Shown here: positions 1-9,485 of the stretch, in pieces | Numbering within the stretch: position 1 is the stretch's first letter | Layout of the letters: every line of letters begins with the position of its first letter | Assembly (NCBI GenBank): GCA_946480475.1 | Contig: CAMLJM010000025.1 | Location: 1-36,072, forward strand | Reading direction: 5' to 3' | Source of the DNA: an uncultured Alphaproteobacteria bacterium | GTDB lineage: Bacteria > Pseudomonadota > Alphaproteobacteria > Micavibrionales > Micavibrionaceae | Length of the DNA stretch: 36,072 nt | The notes under the pieces: generated by a model | Database searches by the model: none | The model's input: the letters and a program-made list of their open reading frames with translations, nothing else | What the model was told of the DNA's origin: nothing | Program-made: the position numbers and the translations under genes

Positions 1-1
1 G

Positions 2-3000
2 ACACTGCCAGTGAATGGTACGCTGACTTTCAATGGTGCAGCCATAGCGGTGCCGCAGGAAATTGCTGTAGCGGATATCCCTCAATTGCGCTTTACACCT
101 GCAGCCGACGCTTATGGTGCTGGGTATGCATCGTTTGACTTCCGTGTCCGTGACGATGGTGCTACCGCAAACGGCGGTTTTGATACAGATGCTTCGGCAA
201 ATCGTATTACGCTTGATGTTACGTCCGTCAATGATGCACCAGCGGGTACAGATAATACTGTTACCACACTGGAAGATACGCCTATTTCATTCCAGGCTAC
301 CGATTTTGGTTTTACGGATCCAAACGATACAGTCGCTCCAAATGCATTGAGCGGTATCATTATTACAACATTGCCGGTGTCAGGTATTTTAACCCTGAGT
401 GGTTCGCCTGTCACAGCCAACCAGTTCATTGCCGCTGCTAATATACCGAATTTGGTATATACCCCAGCATTGCATGCTGACGGTGCCGCAGCGGGCAGTT
501 TCACATTCCAGGTTGTGGATGATGGTGGCACTGCAAATGGTGGCCAGAATACGGATCAGACGCCAAACACGATGACCATTGACGTCACGCCTGTGAATGA
601 TGCGCCTGCGGGTACTAATACAACAGTAACAACACTGGAAGATACGCCTTACATCTTTACATCGGCAAACTTCGGGTTTACGGATCCTAATGATGTGCCT
701 GCTGATAGTCTGACAGCTGTAACAATCACAACACTGCCCGCTGCAGGAACATTGCTGCTGAACGGTGTTGCTGTGAACGCGACAGATGTAATTGCCGTTG
801 CAGATATCAATGCCGGATTGCTTCAGTTTGTACCTGTCGCTGATATGCATGGAGCCGCTTATGCTTCATTCACATTCCAAGTTCATGATAGTGGCGGTAC
901 GGCAAATGGTGGTATTGATATCGATCCTACACCAAATGTTATGACGATTGATGTGACGTCCGTGAATGACGCGCCAGCAGGTACTGATAATACGGTGACA
1001 ACGCTGGAAGACACCGATTACATATTCAGTGCTGCGGACTTTGGATTTACGGATCCTAGTGATAATCCGGATGATACCTTCTATTCCGTTATCATCACAA
1101 CACTGCCAGTGAATGGTACATTGACACTGAATGGCGTTGCAGTTGCCGCATCGCAAGAAATTCTTGTAGCGGATATTCCGCAACTGCGCTTCACCCCTGT
1201 AGCTAACGCTTATGGAGCATCTTATGCGCAGTTTGACTTTCAGGTGCGCGACAATAACGGCATAGCGAATGGCGGCGCAGATACAGACCCTGTAGCTAAT
1301 CGTATGACGATTGATGTTACCTCTGTCAATGATGCACCGGCAGGCACTGATAACACAGTGACCACGCTTGAAGATACGGCGCTTCCATTTACGGTCGCAG
1401 ATTTCGGTTTCACAGATCCTAATGATAGCGCCGGACCAAATATTTTGAATGGTGTCATTATCACTACGCTGCCCGCAGCGGGCTCTTTGACATTAAGTGG
1501 TGTGCCGGTTACGGCGGGCCAGTTTGTATCCGTGGCTAATATTCCTAACTTATCATATCTGCCAGCTCTCAACGGAACAGGCACTGCCTATAGCAGCTTC
1601 ACATTCCAGGTTGTGGATGATGGCGGCACGGCAAACGGTGGCCAGAATACGGACCAGACCCCGAACACGATGACCATTGATGTGACAGCGGTTGACGATC
1701 CGTCCGTGCTCGATACCAATGCAGGTATGGTCACATTTGAGGGATTTACGACGATCATTACGACCGCAATGCTGTCCAGCTCTGATGTCGATACGCCGGA
1801 TAGTAATATTGTATATACAGTTACAACGCCGGTAACTCATGGTCGCCTGGAATTGACGACAGCGCCGGGTGTGGCAATAACAAGCTTCACCCAGGCTGAT
1901 CTTGTGGCAAATCGCGTTGCGTATGTTCACGATAGCAGCGAGACAACAACAGATAACTTTGTATTCGAGGTGTCTGATGATTCAACAATATTGGCACCGG
2001 CAACGTTCAATATTTCCATTGCGCCTGTAAATGATGCACCGATTGGTACAGATAATACGGTAGTCACCCTTGAAGATATGCCAAGGGCTTTCACAGCTGC
2101 CGATTTTGGATTTACAGATCCTAATGATACACCAGCGCATTCTCTGCAGGCTGTGATTATTACTACGTTGCCAGCGGTTGGTACTCTAACGCTGAATGGG
2201 GTGGCCGTTACTGCAGGACAGACTGTTCTGGCGGCAGATATTCCTAATCTGGTATTCGCGCCTGTTGCAGATCAGAATGGCGCAGGATATGCGACCTTCA
2301 CATTCCAGGTTCAGGATACAGGTGGTACTGCCAATACAGGTGTTGATATTGATCAGACACCAAGAATAATGACCATCGATGTTACTCCTGTGGATGACGC
2401 GCCCATTCTGGATGTTAATACAGGTATATCGGTTCTGGAAGGCTCTACATCTACAATTACAACAGCGATGCTGTCTTCCCATGATATTGATACAACAAAC
2501 CTGAATATTGTCTACACCGTCACAACACCTGTTGCAAATGGTAGGCTTGCGCTTTCAACAGCGCCAAGTGTGGCTATCACAAGCTTCACACAGGATGATC
2601 TGGCAAATGGCCGCGTCATTTACGTCCATGACAGCAGCGAGACCTTAACTGACAGTTTTGTGTTTGAGATTTCCGATGCGACAACGACGTTGGCGCCAGC
2701 GACATTTAACATTTCAATTACACCTGTGAATGATGAGCCGGCAGGGGCTGATAACACCATCACGATCCTTGAAGATGCGCCGTATACATTTGCTGCTACT
2801 GATTTTGGTTTCACTGATGCTAACGACAGCCCATCCCATATACTGCAGGCCATTATAGTTACGGCGCTCCCCACAACAGGCGTTCTGACATTAAACGGTA
2901 GTCCGGTTACCACAGGTCAGGCCATTGCTGCAGCTGACATACTTAACCTGGTTTTCACCCCAGATCTTGATTCTCACGGTGCTGGCACCAGCTATTTTGA

Positions 3001-6000
3001 ATTCCAGGTACAGGATAGTGGCGGTACTGCGGACGGCGGCGTGGATACGGACCAGACACCAAACCGCATTACATTCGACGTGACGGAAGTTAGTGACGCT
3101 CCTGATGGTGCAGATAATACGGTTACCATGCTTGAAAGTGGAGCATATGCCTTCAGTGCCACCGATTTCGGATTCACAGATAGCCATGATAGTCCCGCTG
3201 ATAATTTTGCCTTTGTGCAAATTACAACATTGCCAGCCTTCGGTGCCCTGACATTGAATGGTAATCCTGTGGCTGCCAATGATCTTATTGCCGTGGCAGA
3301 TATTCCGAACCTTGTTTATACACCTCCCATTAACGCAAATGGTGATGGTTATGCGAGCTTCACCTTCCAGGTTCAAGATGATGGAGATTTGACTAATAGT
3401 GGCGTGAACCTGGATCCGGTCGCCAATACGATGACCATCGATGTTGACCCTATCAACAGTGCGCCGGCAGGTTCTGATGCGACATTGACAACATTGGAAG
3501 ATACACCGCATATATTCACAGCGGCTGATTTTGGTTTCAGTGATGTTAATGATACGCCTTCGAATAGCCTGCAGGCTGTTATCATCACATCTCTGCCTTC
3601 TGTCGGTACACTGACATATAGCGGCGCACCTGTTATAGTACCTATGACTGTGGCAGTTGCTGATCTTGGTAATCTGGCATTTACACCGGCGCTGAACGCT
3701 TATGGGGCCGGTTATACATCATTTACCTTCCAAGTTCAGGATGATGGTGGCACTGCGAATGGCGGTATTGATATTGATCCTACAAGCAATACGATTACCT
3801 TTGATGTTACATCGGTAAATGATGCGCCCGTAGGTACGGATAATACAGTCCAGACTTTGGAAGATACGCCATTTACCTTTGATCCGGCAGATTTTGGATT
3901 TACAGATCCTTCAGATAGTGCCGCACCTGACGGATATCAGGGAATTATCATTACAACGTTACCCACAGATGGTGTTTTGACCTTGAATGGCAACCCTGTT
4001 GCCGCGAATGATTATATCGCCTATGCCGACATTGATGATCTGGTCTTTACCCCAGCTGCCAATATGCATGGTATGCCATATAGCTCGTTCACATTCCAGG
4101 TTGTTGACGACGGTGGCACGGCAAATGGCGGTCAGAATACTGACCAAACTCCAAGAACAATGACTGTGGAAGTGCAATCTGTTAACGATGCACCTGCGGG
4201 TACAGACACTACAGTGACAACGCTGGAAGATACAGATTACCAATTCACGGCTGCTGATTTCGGCTTTACGGACCCTGATGATATCCAAACGCCAGATACC
4301 TTGCAGAGTGTGCAAATTACTGTATTGCCTGTGAATGGCACCCTGCATCTTGTGGCGCCAGCCTCTGTTACAGGGCCTATAGCTGTGAACCAGGTTATTA
4401 GTGCTTCTGATCTTGCATATCTGGTTTTTACACCGGCGATGGATGCGCACGGATCGGGTTATGCGGATTTCAGATTTATTGTGCGTGATGATGGTGGTAC
4501 GGCTAATGGTGGTCTGGATACTGATCCCGTCGAAAACATCATGACCATTGATGTAACATCTGTAAATGATGAGCCTGCGGGTGCTGATAATACGGTCATC
4601 ACTCTGGAAGATACGCCTATCACCTTCCTGCCTGCTGATTTCGGCTTTGATGATCCTAAGGATAATCCGGATAACGGATTCATGAACCTGATTATCACAA
4701 CACTGCCGGCATCCGGTACGTTAACCTTGAACGGCAATCCGGTTACAGCAGGGCAGGTGATCGCTTACAATGATATCCAGTTTCTTACCTATACGCCGGC
4801 CTTAAACGTAAACGGTGCGGCAGCTGGCAGCTTTACGTTCCAGGTACAGGATGATGATGGCGTATTGAATGGCGGCCAAGATACAGATCAGACACCGAAT
4901 ACAATGTATATCGATGTTACCGCCGTCAATGATGCGCCGACTGGAACGGATGATACAATTACAATTCTGGAAGATACACCATATACATTCAGTGATACTG
5001 ATTTTGGATTTACAGATCCTGCGGATGCTTCTGCGCCGCACGCTTTCACAAACCTAATTATTACTACCCTGCCGGCTGCTGGAACGCTGACGCTGAATGG
5101 CGTAGCAGTTACAGCGGGTCAAGTCGTTGCTGTTACAGATATTCCTAATCTGGTATTTGCGCCAGCTCTGAACGATAACGGTCCGGGTTATTCCAGCTTT
5201 ACGTTCCAGGTTATCGATAATGGTGGTACAGCTAATGGTGGTCAAAATACAGATCAGACGCCAAGAACCATTACATTTGATGTCACAGCTGTTGATGATC
5301 CACCAGTCCTGGATACAAACCTGGGTATGGCTACATTTGAAGGTCATAGTACAATACTGACAACGGCGATGCTGTCGTCTTCTGATGTTGATACGGCTGA
5401 CAGCGATATCATATATACTGTTACGACACCTGTTGCCCATGGCCGTTTGGAGTTAAGCACAGCGCCGGGTACGGCCATCACAAGCTTCACCCAGGATGAC
5501 TTGGCAAATAATCGCGTCATTTATGTTCATGACAGCAGTGAAACCACAACAGATAGTTTCGTCTTTGAAATTTCTGATGCGACGACAACGCTCGGATCGT
5601 CAGCATTTGCTATTTCCATCACACCAGTAAACGATGCGCCGATTGGCACGGATGCTGTCCGCAATATTCTGGAAGATACGCCGTATTCATTTACGGCTGC
5701 TGATTTTGGATTTACTGATCCTAATGATACGCCGCCTAACGTCCTGCAGGCTGTTATCATCACGACACTACCCGTGAATGGCGCCCTGACACTGAATGGT
5801 AATCCGGTTACGGCGGGACAAGTTATAGCTGTTGCCGATATACCTAATTTGATCTTCACGCCAGCGCTTGACCAATATGGCGTGGGTTACGATGGCTTTA
5901 CTTTCCAGGTCCAGGATGATGGCGGTATTGCAAATCTTGGCGTAGATACCGACCAAACACCCAGACAGTTCACATTTAACGTTGAATCCGTTAACGATGC

Positions 6001-9000
6001 TCCGGTTGGTGCTGATAATACAGTAACAACTCTGGAAGATACGGTTTATACATTCTCTGCCGCTGATTTTGGATTTGATGATAGCCATGATAGTCCGGCC
6101 AATAACTTCACGAATGTAATCATTACCTCCATTCCTTTAAATGGTGTGCTGGCCTTAAACGGTGTTCCTGTTGCCGTAAATGATGTGATTGCTGTTGCAG
6201 ATGTTCCACTTCTGACATTCATGCCTGTTGCTGAGGAAAACGGTGCTGCTTATGCCAACTTCTCCTTCCGCCTACAGGATGACGGTGGCGTTCTGAATGG
6301 CGGTGTCGACACAGACCCAGTAGCGAATACTATTACAATCGATGTGACCTCTGTGAATGATGAGCCGGCGGGTGCTGATAATACAGTCACAACGCTGGAA
6401 GATACGCCGTTTACATTCAGTGCCGCCATGTTTGGATTTAGCGATCCTAATGATAATCCGGATAACGTATTCTACAGCGTAATTATTACAACGCTGCCAG
6501 CTAACGGAACGCTGACATTGAATGGTAACCCTGTTGTAGCGGGTCAGGAAATTCTGGCGGGAGATATCGGCAATCTTGTGTTTATGCCGGATGCTCATGG
6601 CAATGGCATAAGTTATGCGGACTTCACATTCCAAGTTCGTGACGACGCTGGCACAGCAAATGCAGGCCAGGATACAGATCAGACGCCGAATACCATGACT
6701 ATAGATGTAACACCTGTTAATGACGCTCCGGCAGGTACAGACACAACTATTACAACACTTGAAGATACAGATTATATATTCAGCGCTGCCGATTTTGGAT
6801 TTACAGATCCTAATGACAGCACCAATCCTGATGACTTCATGTCTGTTATTATTACTTCTCTGCCTGTGAGCGGTACACTGCTGTTTAATGGTTCGGCTGT
6901 TACAACGCCACAGGAAATTGCTTACGCTGATATTGGATTGCTGCGTTTTGTTCCTGTGCCGAATGAAAATGGGGCAGGGTATGCTGATTTTACATTCCGT
7001 GTCCGTGACGATGGCGGTACAGCAAATGGCGGCTTCGATATCGATGCTAGCGATAATGTTATTGCGATTGACGTAACTTCTGTAAACGATGAGCCTTTAG
7101 GTACTGATAATACCGTTACGACGCTCGAAGATACGCCGTTTGTATTTAATCCTGCTGATTTTGGATTCACAGATCCTGAAGATGTTCCGGCTGATAACTT
7201 TGCAGGAATCATTGTAAGCGCCTTGCCGGCTAATGGTATTCTCACCCTGGGTGCCGGTTCCAGTGCGCCTGGTGCTGTTACTGCTGGCCAGATGATCAGC
7301 TACGCCGATCTTTCATATTTAACCTTTACCCCTGCAGCGCACGCATACGGCAACGGTTATGATTATTTTGACTTCCAAGTGGTGGATGATGCCGGTACAG
7401 CCAACGCCGGTGTCGATACTGACCAGATCCCGAACCGCATGACAATTGATGTCACAGAGGTCAGCGATGCGCCTACTTCAGCGGATAATAGCGTTACAAT
7501 ACTTGAAGATAACCATTATGATTTCAGCCTTGCTGATTTCGTATTCAGTGATCCGTATGATAACCCGGACGATATATATACGAGCATCGTTATTACAACG
7601 TTGCCGGCTGGTGGCACGCTGACCTTATCAGGTGTTGCGGTGACTGCGGGTCAGGAGATTCTAGTGGGTGATATCGCCAACCTGCGTTTTGATCCGGCCC
7701 CGGATGCGAATGGTATTGATTATGGCACCTTTACATTCCAGGTTCGTGATGATGGCGATACCTTGAATGGTGGTGTAAACCTCTCTGCACCGCATACATT
7801 CCATATTAATGTTACGCCGGTAAATGATCCACCCATCCTGACAACTACCAATCCGGTTGTGTCTATGTTTGAAGGTGGGACGGTAACAATTACGCCTGCT
7901 ATGTTGCTGACAACTGATATTGATACAACAACAGACAATCTGGTTTACACGGTTACATCTGGTGTTCTCCATGGACGAATTGCTTATGCTTCGGCACCGT
8001 TGGTGGCAATAACAACATTTACGCAAGATGACATTGATAATGGACGCGTAATATATACGCACGACAGTTCGGAAACGACTTTCGATAGTTTTGATTTCGA
8101 AGTCACTGATGGTGACGGTACATTCCTGCCATCTACGGGCACATTTGACTTCAACATTACGCTGATTAACGATGCGCCGTTATCTTCTGATAATACGCTT
8201 GTTACACTGGAAGATACACCTCTGACATTTACACTGGCTGATTTCGCCTTCAGCGATCCAAACGATGCTATATCAAATAATCTGCAGGCAATACGCATCG
8301 TAACGTTGCCACCGAATGGCATATTATATCTGGCGACAGGTGCTGTGGATGCAGGCCCTGTCGTAGCTGGCCAGTATATTGACCCGGCTGATATTGCCTT
8401 CCTGACATTTGCACCGTCATTGAATGGAAATGGTATTGATTATGGCACCTTTACATTCCAGGTTCAGGATGATGGCGGCACGGCTAACGGTGGCATTGAC
8501 CTGTCAGCTATACATACAATGCATGTTAATGTGACTCCGGTTAACGATGCGCCTCATGATATTAATATGTCACCTATGTGGTTCCCAGAAAGAAACCCTG
8601 TAGGTTGGACCATGGGACCACTGGTTACTTCTGACGTTGATAGCGATACGTTCACTTATTCTATTGTAGGCGATCCATCAATATTCTCCATTGTTGGAAA
8701 CCGACTGGTTGTGAACTCAACGCAAATTTACGGCAGAGATCCGAGTTCTTATACGATCACTGTACGTACAAATGATGGCTTCCTGGACTTCGATAAGACA
8801 ATGACTATCGAGCTTATGGAGATGCCATTTGTATCGCCTCAAGAGGATGCTTTGCGTGATGCAGAATCTGTTACAGAATATGACAGTTATATGCCCGGTT
8901 ATAACATGTATATATCTGATACTACTTTGGGTATTCGTTATAACAATGGCGTGTTCTACGGCAGTGAAGGTCTTCTGGATTCCGCTCTTGACCTTACGGA

Positions 9001-9445
9001 TCACCCGCTACTTCAGGCATTCTATGGTGGTGGTCTGCAGCAGATGTTGCGTGAAGGCGGTATCTTGAATGCCAAAGCATGGTTGCAGGACTTAAAACTT
9101 CTGTCCAATCTGCCTGATAATCTTGTGGCCAATTTTGATCTTACCAATATGTTCAGTGAGCTGAGTGGTGATCTTGTGTTCTCTGATTATGATACATCTG
9201 ATAAAGGTACGCATGTAGAAGATCGTGATATTTATCAAACAAATGCTATCTATCAAGCGCTTCTGGCTATGAATAAGGGCGTGGATCAGAACCCTGATAA
9301 GGCCGATGATGTTGCGAATATCCAGCAGAGTGAAAATATCCAATATCTGCATAAACAACTGGATGAAGCTGCCCGCTACTATAAGAGCCAGCATCATAAA
9401 TTGATGGAAGCTCTGGGTAAGTCAGAAGATCAGCCCCCAGCCTAA
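2..9445 (+). CDS. Giant tandem-repeat adhesin-like protein (5'-truncated by window edge)
   Basis: The reading frame is open from the first bases, where codons 2-10 already read as repeat sequence, so the true start lies outside the window. About 3,147 residues are visible. They form roughly 19 complete repeats of ~118-124 residues, each opening with NTVTTLEDTP, then DFGFTDPND, ITTLPxxGTLTLNG, FTFQVxDDGGTANGG and closing with VNDAPAG. This matches the tandem-95/cadherin-Ig-like family of large bacterial surface proteins. Four CSPG-type modules interrupt the array, and a last cadherin-like domain ends near residue 2940. The final ~205 residues are unrelated, mixed-charge and helical near the end. 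The repeats are very rich in Asp, almost without Lys, and I saw no Cys, as expected for secreted Ca-binding beta-sandwich arrays. I saw no RTX nonapeptides or outer-membrane anchor. Adhesion or surface display is inferred; the export route is unknown because the N-terminus is missing. Confidence 0.88.
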   Translation, partial: TLPVNGTLTFNGAAIAVPQEIAVADIPQLRFTPAADAYGAGYASFDFRVRDDGATANGGFDTDASANRITLDVTSVNDAPAGTDNTVTTLEDTPISFQATDFGFTDPNDTVAPNALSGIIITTLPVSGILTLSGSPVTANQFIAAANIPNLVYTPALHADGAAAGSFTFQVVDDGGTANGGQNTDQTPNTMTIDVTPVNDAPAGTNTTVTTLEDTPYIFTSANFGFTDPNDVPADSLTAVTITTLPAAGTLLLNGVAVNATDVIAVADINAGLLQFVPVADMHGAAYASFTFQVHDSGGTANGGIDIDPTPNVMTIDVTSVNDAPAGTDNTVTTLEDTDYIFSAADFGFTDPSDNPDDTFYSVIITTLPVNGTLTLNGVAVAASQEILVADIPQLRFTPVANAYGASYAQFDFQVRDNNGIANGGADTDPVANRMTIDVTSVNDAPAGTDNTVTTLEDTALPFTVADFGFTDPNDSAGPNILNGVIITTLPAAGSLTLSGVPVTAGQFVSVANIPNLSYLPALNGTGTAYSSFTFQVVDDGGTANGGQNTDQTPNTMTIDVTAVDDPSVLDTNAGMVTFEGFTTIITTAMLSSSDVDTPDSNIVYTVTTPVTHGRLELTTAPGVAITSFTQADLVANRVAYVHDSSETTTDNFVFEVSDDSTILAPATFNISIAPVNDAPIGTDNTVVTLEDMPRAFTAADFGFTDPNDTPAHSLQAVIITTLPAVGTLTLNGVAVTAGQTVLAADIPNLVFAPVADQNGAGYATFTFQVQDTGGTANTGVDIDQTPRIMTIDVTPVDDAPILDVNTGISVLEGSTSTITTAMLSSHDIDTTNLNIVYTVTTPVANGRLALSTAPSVAITSFTQDDLANGRVIYVHDSSETLTDSFVFEISDATTTLAPATFNISITPVNDEPAGADNTITILEDAPYTFAATDFGFTDANDSPSHILQAIIVTALPTTGVLTLNGSPVTTGQAIAAADILNLVFTPDLDSHGAGTSYFEFQVQDSGGTADGGVDTDQTPNRITFDVTEVSDAPDGADNTVTMLESGAYAFSATDFGFTDSHDSPADNFAFVQITTLPAFGALTLNGNPVAANDLIAVADIPNLVYTPPINANGDGYASFTFQVQDDGDLTNSGVNLDPVANTMTIDVDPINSAPAGSDATLTTLEDTPHIFTAADFGFSDVNDTPSNSLQAVIITSLPSVGTLTYSGAPVIVPMTVAVADLGNLAFTPALNAYGAGYTSFTFQVQDDGGTANGGIDIDPTSNTITFDVTSVNDAPVGTDNTVQTLEDTPFTFDPADFGFTDPSDSAAPDGYQGIIITTLPTDGVLTLNGNPVAANDYIAYADIDDLVFTPAANMHGMPYSSFTFQVVDDGGTANGGQNTDQTPRTMTVEVQSVNDAPAGTDTTVTTLEDTDYQFTAADFGFTDPDDIQTPDTLQSVQITVLPVNGTLHLVAPASVTGPIAVNQVISASDLAYLVFTPAMDAHGSGYADFRFIVRDDGGTANGGLDTDPVENIMTIDVTSVNDEPAGADNTVITLEDTPITFLPADFGFDDPKDNPDNGFMNLIITTLPASGTLTLNGNPVTAGQVIAYNDIQFLTYTPALNVNGAAAGSFTFQVQDDDGVLNGGQDTDQTPNTMYIDVTAVNDAPTGTDDTITILEDTPYTFSDTDFGFTDPADASAPHAFTNLIITTLPAAGTLTLNGVAVTAGQVVAVTDIPNLVFAPALNDNGPGYSSFTFQVIDNGGTANGGQNTDQTPRTITFDVTAVDDPPVLDTNLGMATFEGHSTILTTAMLSSSDVDTADSDIIYTVTTPVAHGRLELSTAPGTAITSFTQDDLANNRVIYVHDSSETTTDSFVFEISDATTTLGSSAFAISITPVNDAPIGTDAVRNILEDTPYSFTAADFGFTDPNDTPPNVLQAVIITTLPVNGALTLNGNPVTAGQVIAVADIPNLIFTPALDQYGVGYDGFTFQVQDDGGIANLGVDTDQTPRQFTFNVESVNDAPVGADNTVTTLEDTVYTFSAADFGFDDSHDSPANNFTNVIITSIPLNGVLALNGVPVAVNDVIAVADVPLLTFMPVAEENGAAYANFSFRLQDDGGVLNGGVDTDPVANTITIDVTSVNDEPAGADNTVTTLEDTPFTFSAAMFGFSDPNDNPDNVFYSVIITTLPANGTLTLNGNPVVAGQEILAGDIGNLVFMPDAHGNGISYADFTFQVRDDAGTANAGQDTDQTPNTMTIDVTPVNDAPAGTDTTITTLEDTDYIFSAADFGFTDPNDSTNPDDFMSVIITSLPVSGTLLFNGSAVTTPQEIAYADIGLLRFVPVPNENGAGYADFTFRVRDDGGTANGGFDIDASDNVIAIDVTSVNDEPLGTDNTVTTLEDTPFVFNPADFGFTDPEDVPADNFAGIIVSALPANGILTLGAGSSAPGAVTAGQMISYADLSYLTFTPAAHAYGNGYDYFDFQVVDDAGTANAGVDTDQIPNRMTIDVTEVSDAPTSADNSVTILEDNHYDFSLADFVFSDPYDNPDDIYTSIVITTLPAGGTLTLSGVAVTAGQEILVGDIANLRFDPAPDANGIDYGTFTFQVRDDGDTLNGGVNLSAPHTFHINVTPVNDPPILTTTNPVVSMFEGGTVTITPAMLLTTDIDTTTDNLVYTVTSGVLHGRIAYASAPLVAITTFTQDDIDNGRVIYTHDSSETTFDSFDFEVTDGDGTFLPSTGTFDFNITLINDAPLSSDNTLVTLEDTPLTFTLADFAFSDPNDAISNNLQAIRIVTLPPNGILYLATGAVDAGPVVAGQYIDPADIAFLTFAPSLNGNGIDYGTFTFQVQDDGGTANGGIDLSAIHTMHVNVTPVNDAPHDINMSPMWFPERNPVGWTMGPLVTSDVDSDTFTYSIVGDPSIFSIVGNRLVVNSTQIYGRDPSSYTITVRTNDGFLDFDKTMTIELMEMPFVSPQEDALRDAESVTEYDSYMPGYNMYISDTTLGIRYNNGVFYGSEGLLDSALDLTDHPLLQAFYGGGLQQMLREGGILNAKAWLQDLKLLSNLPDNLVANFDLTNMFSELSGDLVFSDYDTSDKGTHVEDRDIYQTNAIYQALLAMNKGVDQNPDKADDVANIQQSENIQYLHKQLDEAARYYKSQHHKLMEALGKSEDQPPA
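1694..2040 (+). repeat. CSPG-type module A inside the giant gene
   Basis: About 116 residues beginning VLDTNAGMVTFEG and including YTVTTPVxHGRLEL, ITSFTQADL and VHDSSETTTDNFVFEVSD. This is the pattern of chondroitin-sulfate-proteoglycan (NG2/cadherin_3-like) repeats and differs from the surrounding 120-residue units. It lies between the fourth and fifth full units. Boundaries are approximate. Confidence 0.7.
2393..2740 (+). repeat. CSPG-type module B inside the giant gene
   Basis: Begins ILDVNTGISVLEG and carries YTVTTPVxNGRLAL, SFTQDDLANGRVIYVHDSSET and FEISDATTTLAP. It is separated from module A by one ordinary unit. It has the same family signature as module A but a more divergent start. 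Boundaries are approximate. Confidence 0.7.
5294..5641 (+). repeat. CSPG-type module C inside the giant gene
   Basis: Begins VLDTNLGMATFEG with AMLSSSDVDT, HGRLELSTAPG and VHDSSETTTDSFVFEISD. It resembles module A more than modules B or D, and its flanking units also resemble those around A. Boundaries are approximate. Confidence 0.7.
7822..8179 (+). repeat. CSPG-type module D inside the giant gene
   Basis: Begins with ILTTTNPVVSMFEGG and carries YTVTSGVLHGRI, TFTQDDIDNGRVIYTHDSSET and FDFEVTDGDG. It is the most divergent of the four modules and lies before the last 120-residue unit. Boundaries are approximate. Confidence 0.65.
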
Positions 9446-9450
9446 TAATA

Positions 9451-9479
9451 TTGAAATTATTGATGCCGGCTATTATCTT
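9451..9479 (+). promoter_or_regulatory. Candidate sigma-70 promoter of greB
   Basis: TTGAAA (9451-9456), a 17-base spacer and TATCTT (9474-9479) lie between the giant gene and greB. A start site about 7 bases after the -10 would fall on the A of the greB ATG at 9486, giving a leaderless message. This fits the absence of a clear Shine-Dalgarno sequence. Prediction only. Confidence 0.35.
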
Positions 9480-9485
9480 ATAAAG

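Larger units (their letters stand above)
2..8550 (+). repeat. Coding tandem repeat array, ~19 full units of about 360 bp plus one partial
   Basis: Unit starts are recognisable at the codons for (T/A/S)DNTVTTLED, for example near 248, 614, 980, 1346, 2045, 2746, 3112 and 3472. Spacing is close to 360-370 bp except where a CSPG module is inserted. Units are clearly homologous in protein but have diverged at DNA level, mostly at third positions, so this is not a satellite. Some blocks are more alike than neighbours are, which indicates block duplication rather than simple one-by-one expansion. Confidence 0.85.

Noticed and set aside
2891..3511. Long antisense reading frame (206 codons) opposite the giant gene, with many others like it at 112-9518
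   Set aside because: They recur with the same period as the sense repeats, have odd composition (Cys/Arg/His-rich) and lack ribosome sites; they are shadows of the repetitive codon use.
2..8550. Regular repeats considered as a CRISPR array or DNA satellite
   Set aside because: The period is about 360 bp, stays in frame, and units differ mainly at silent sites; it is a coding repeat.
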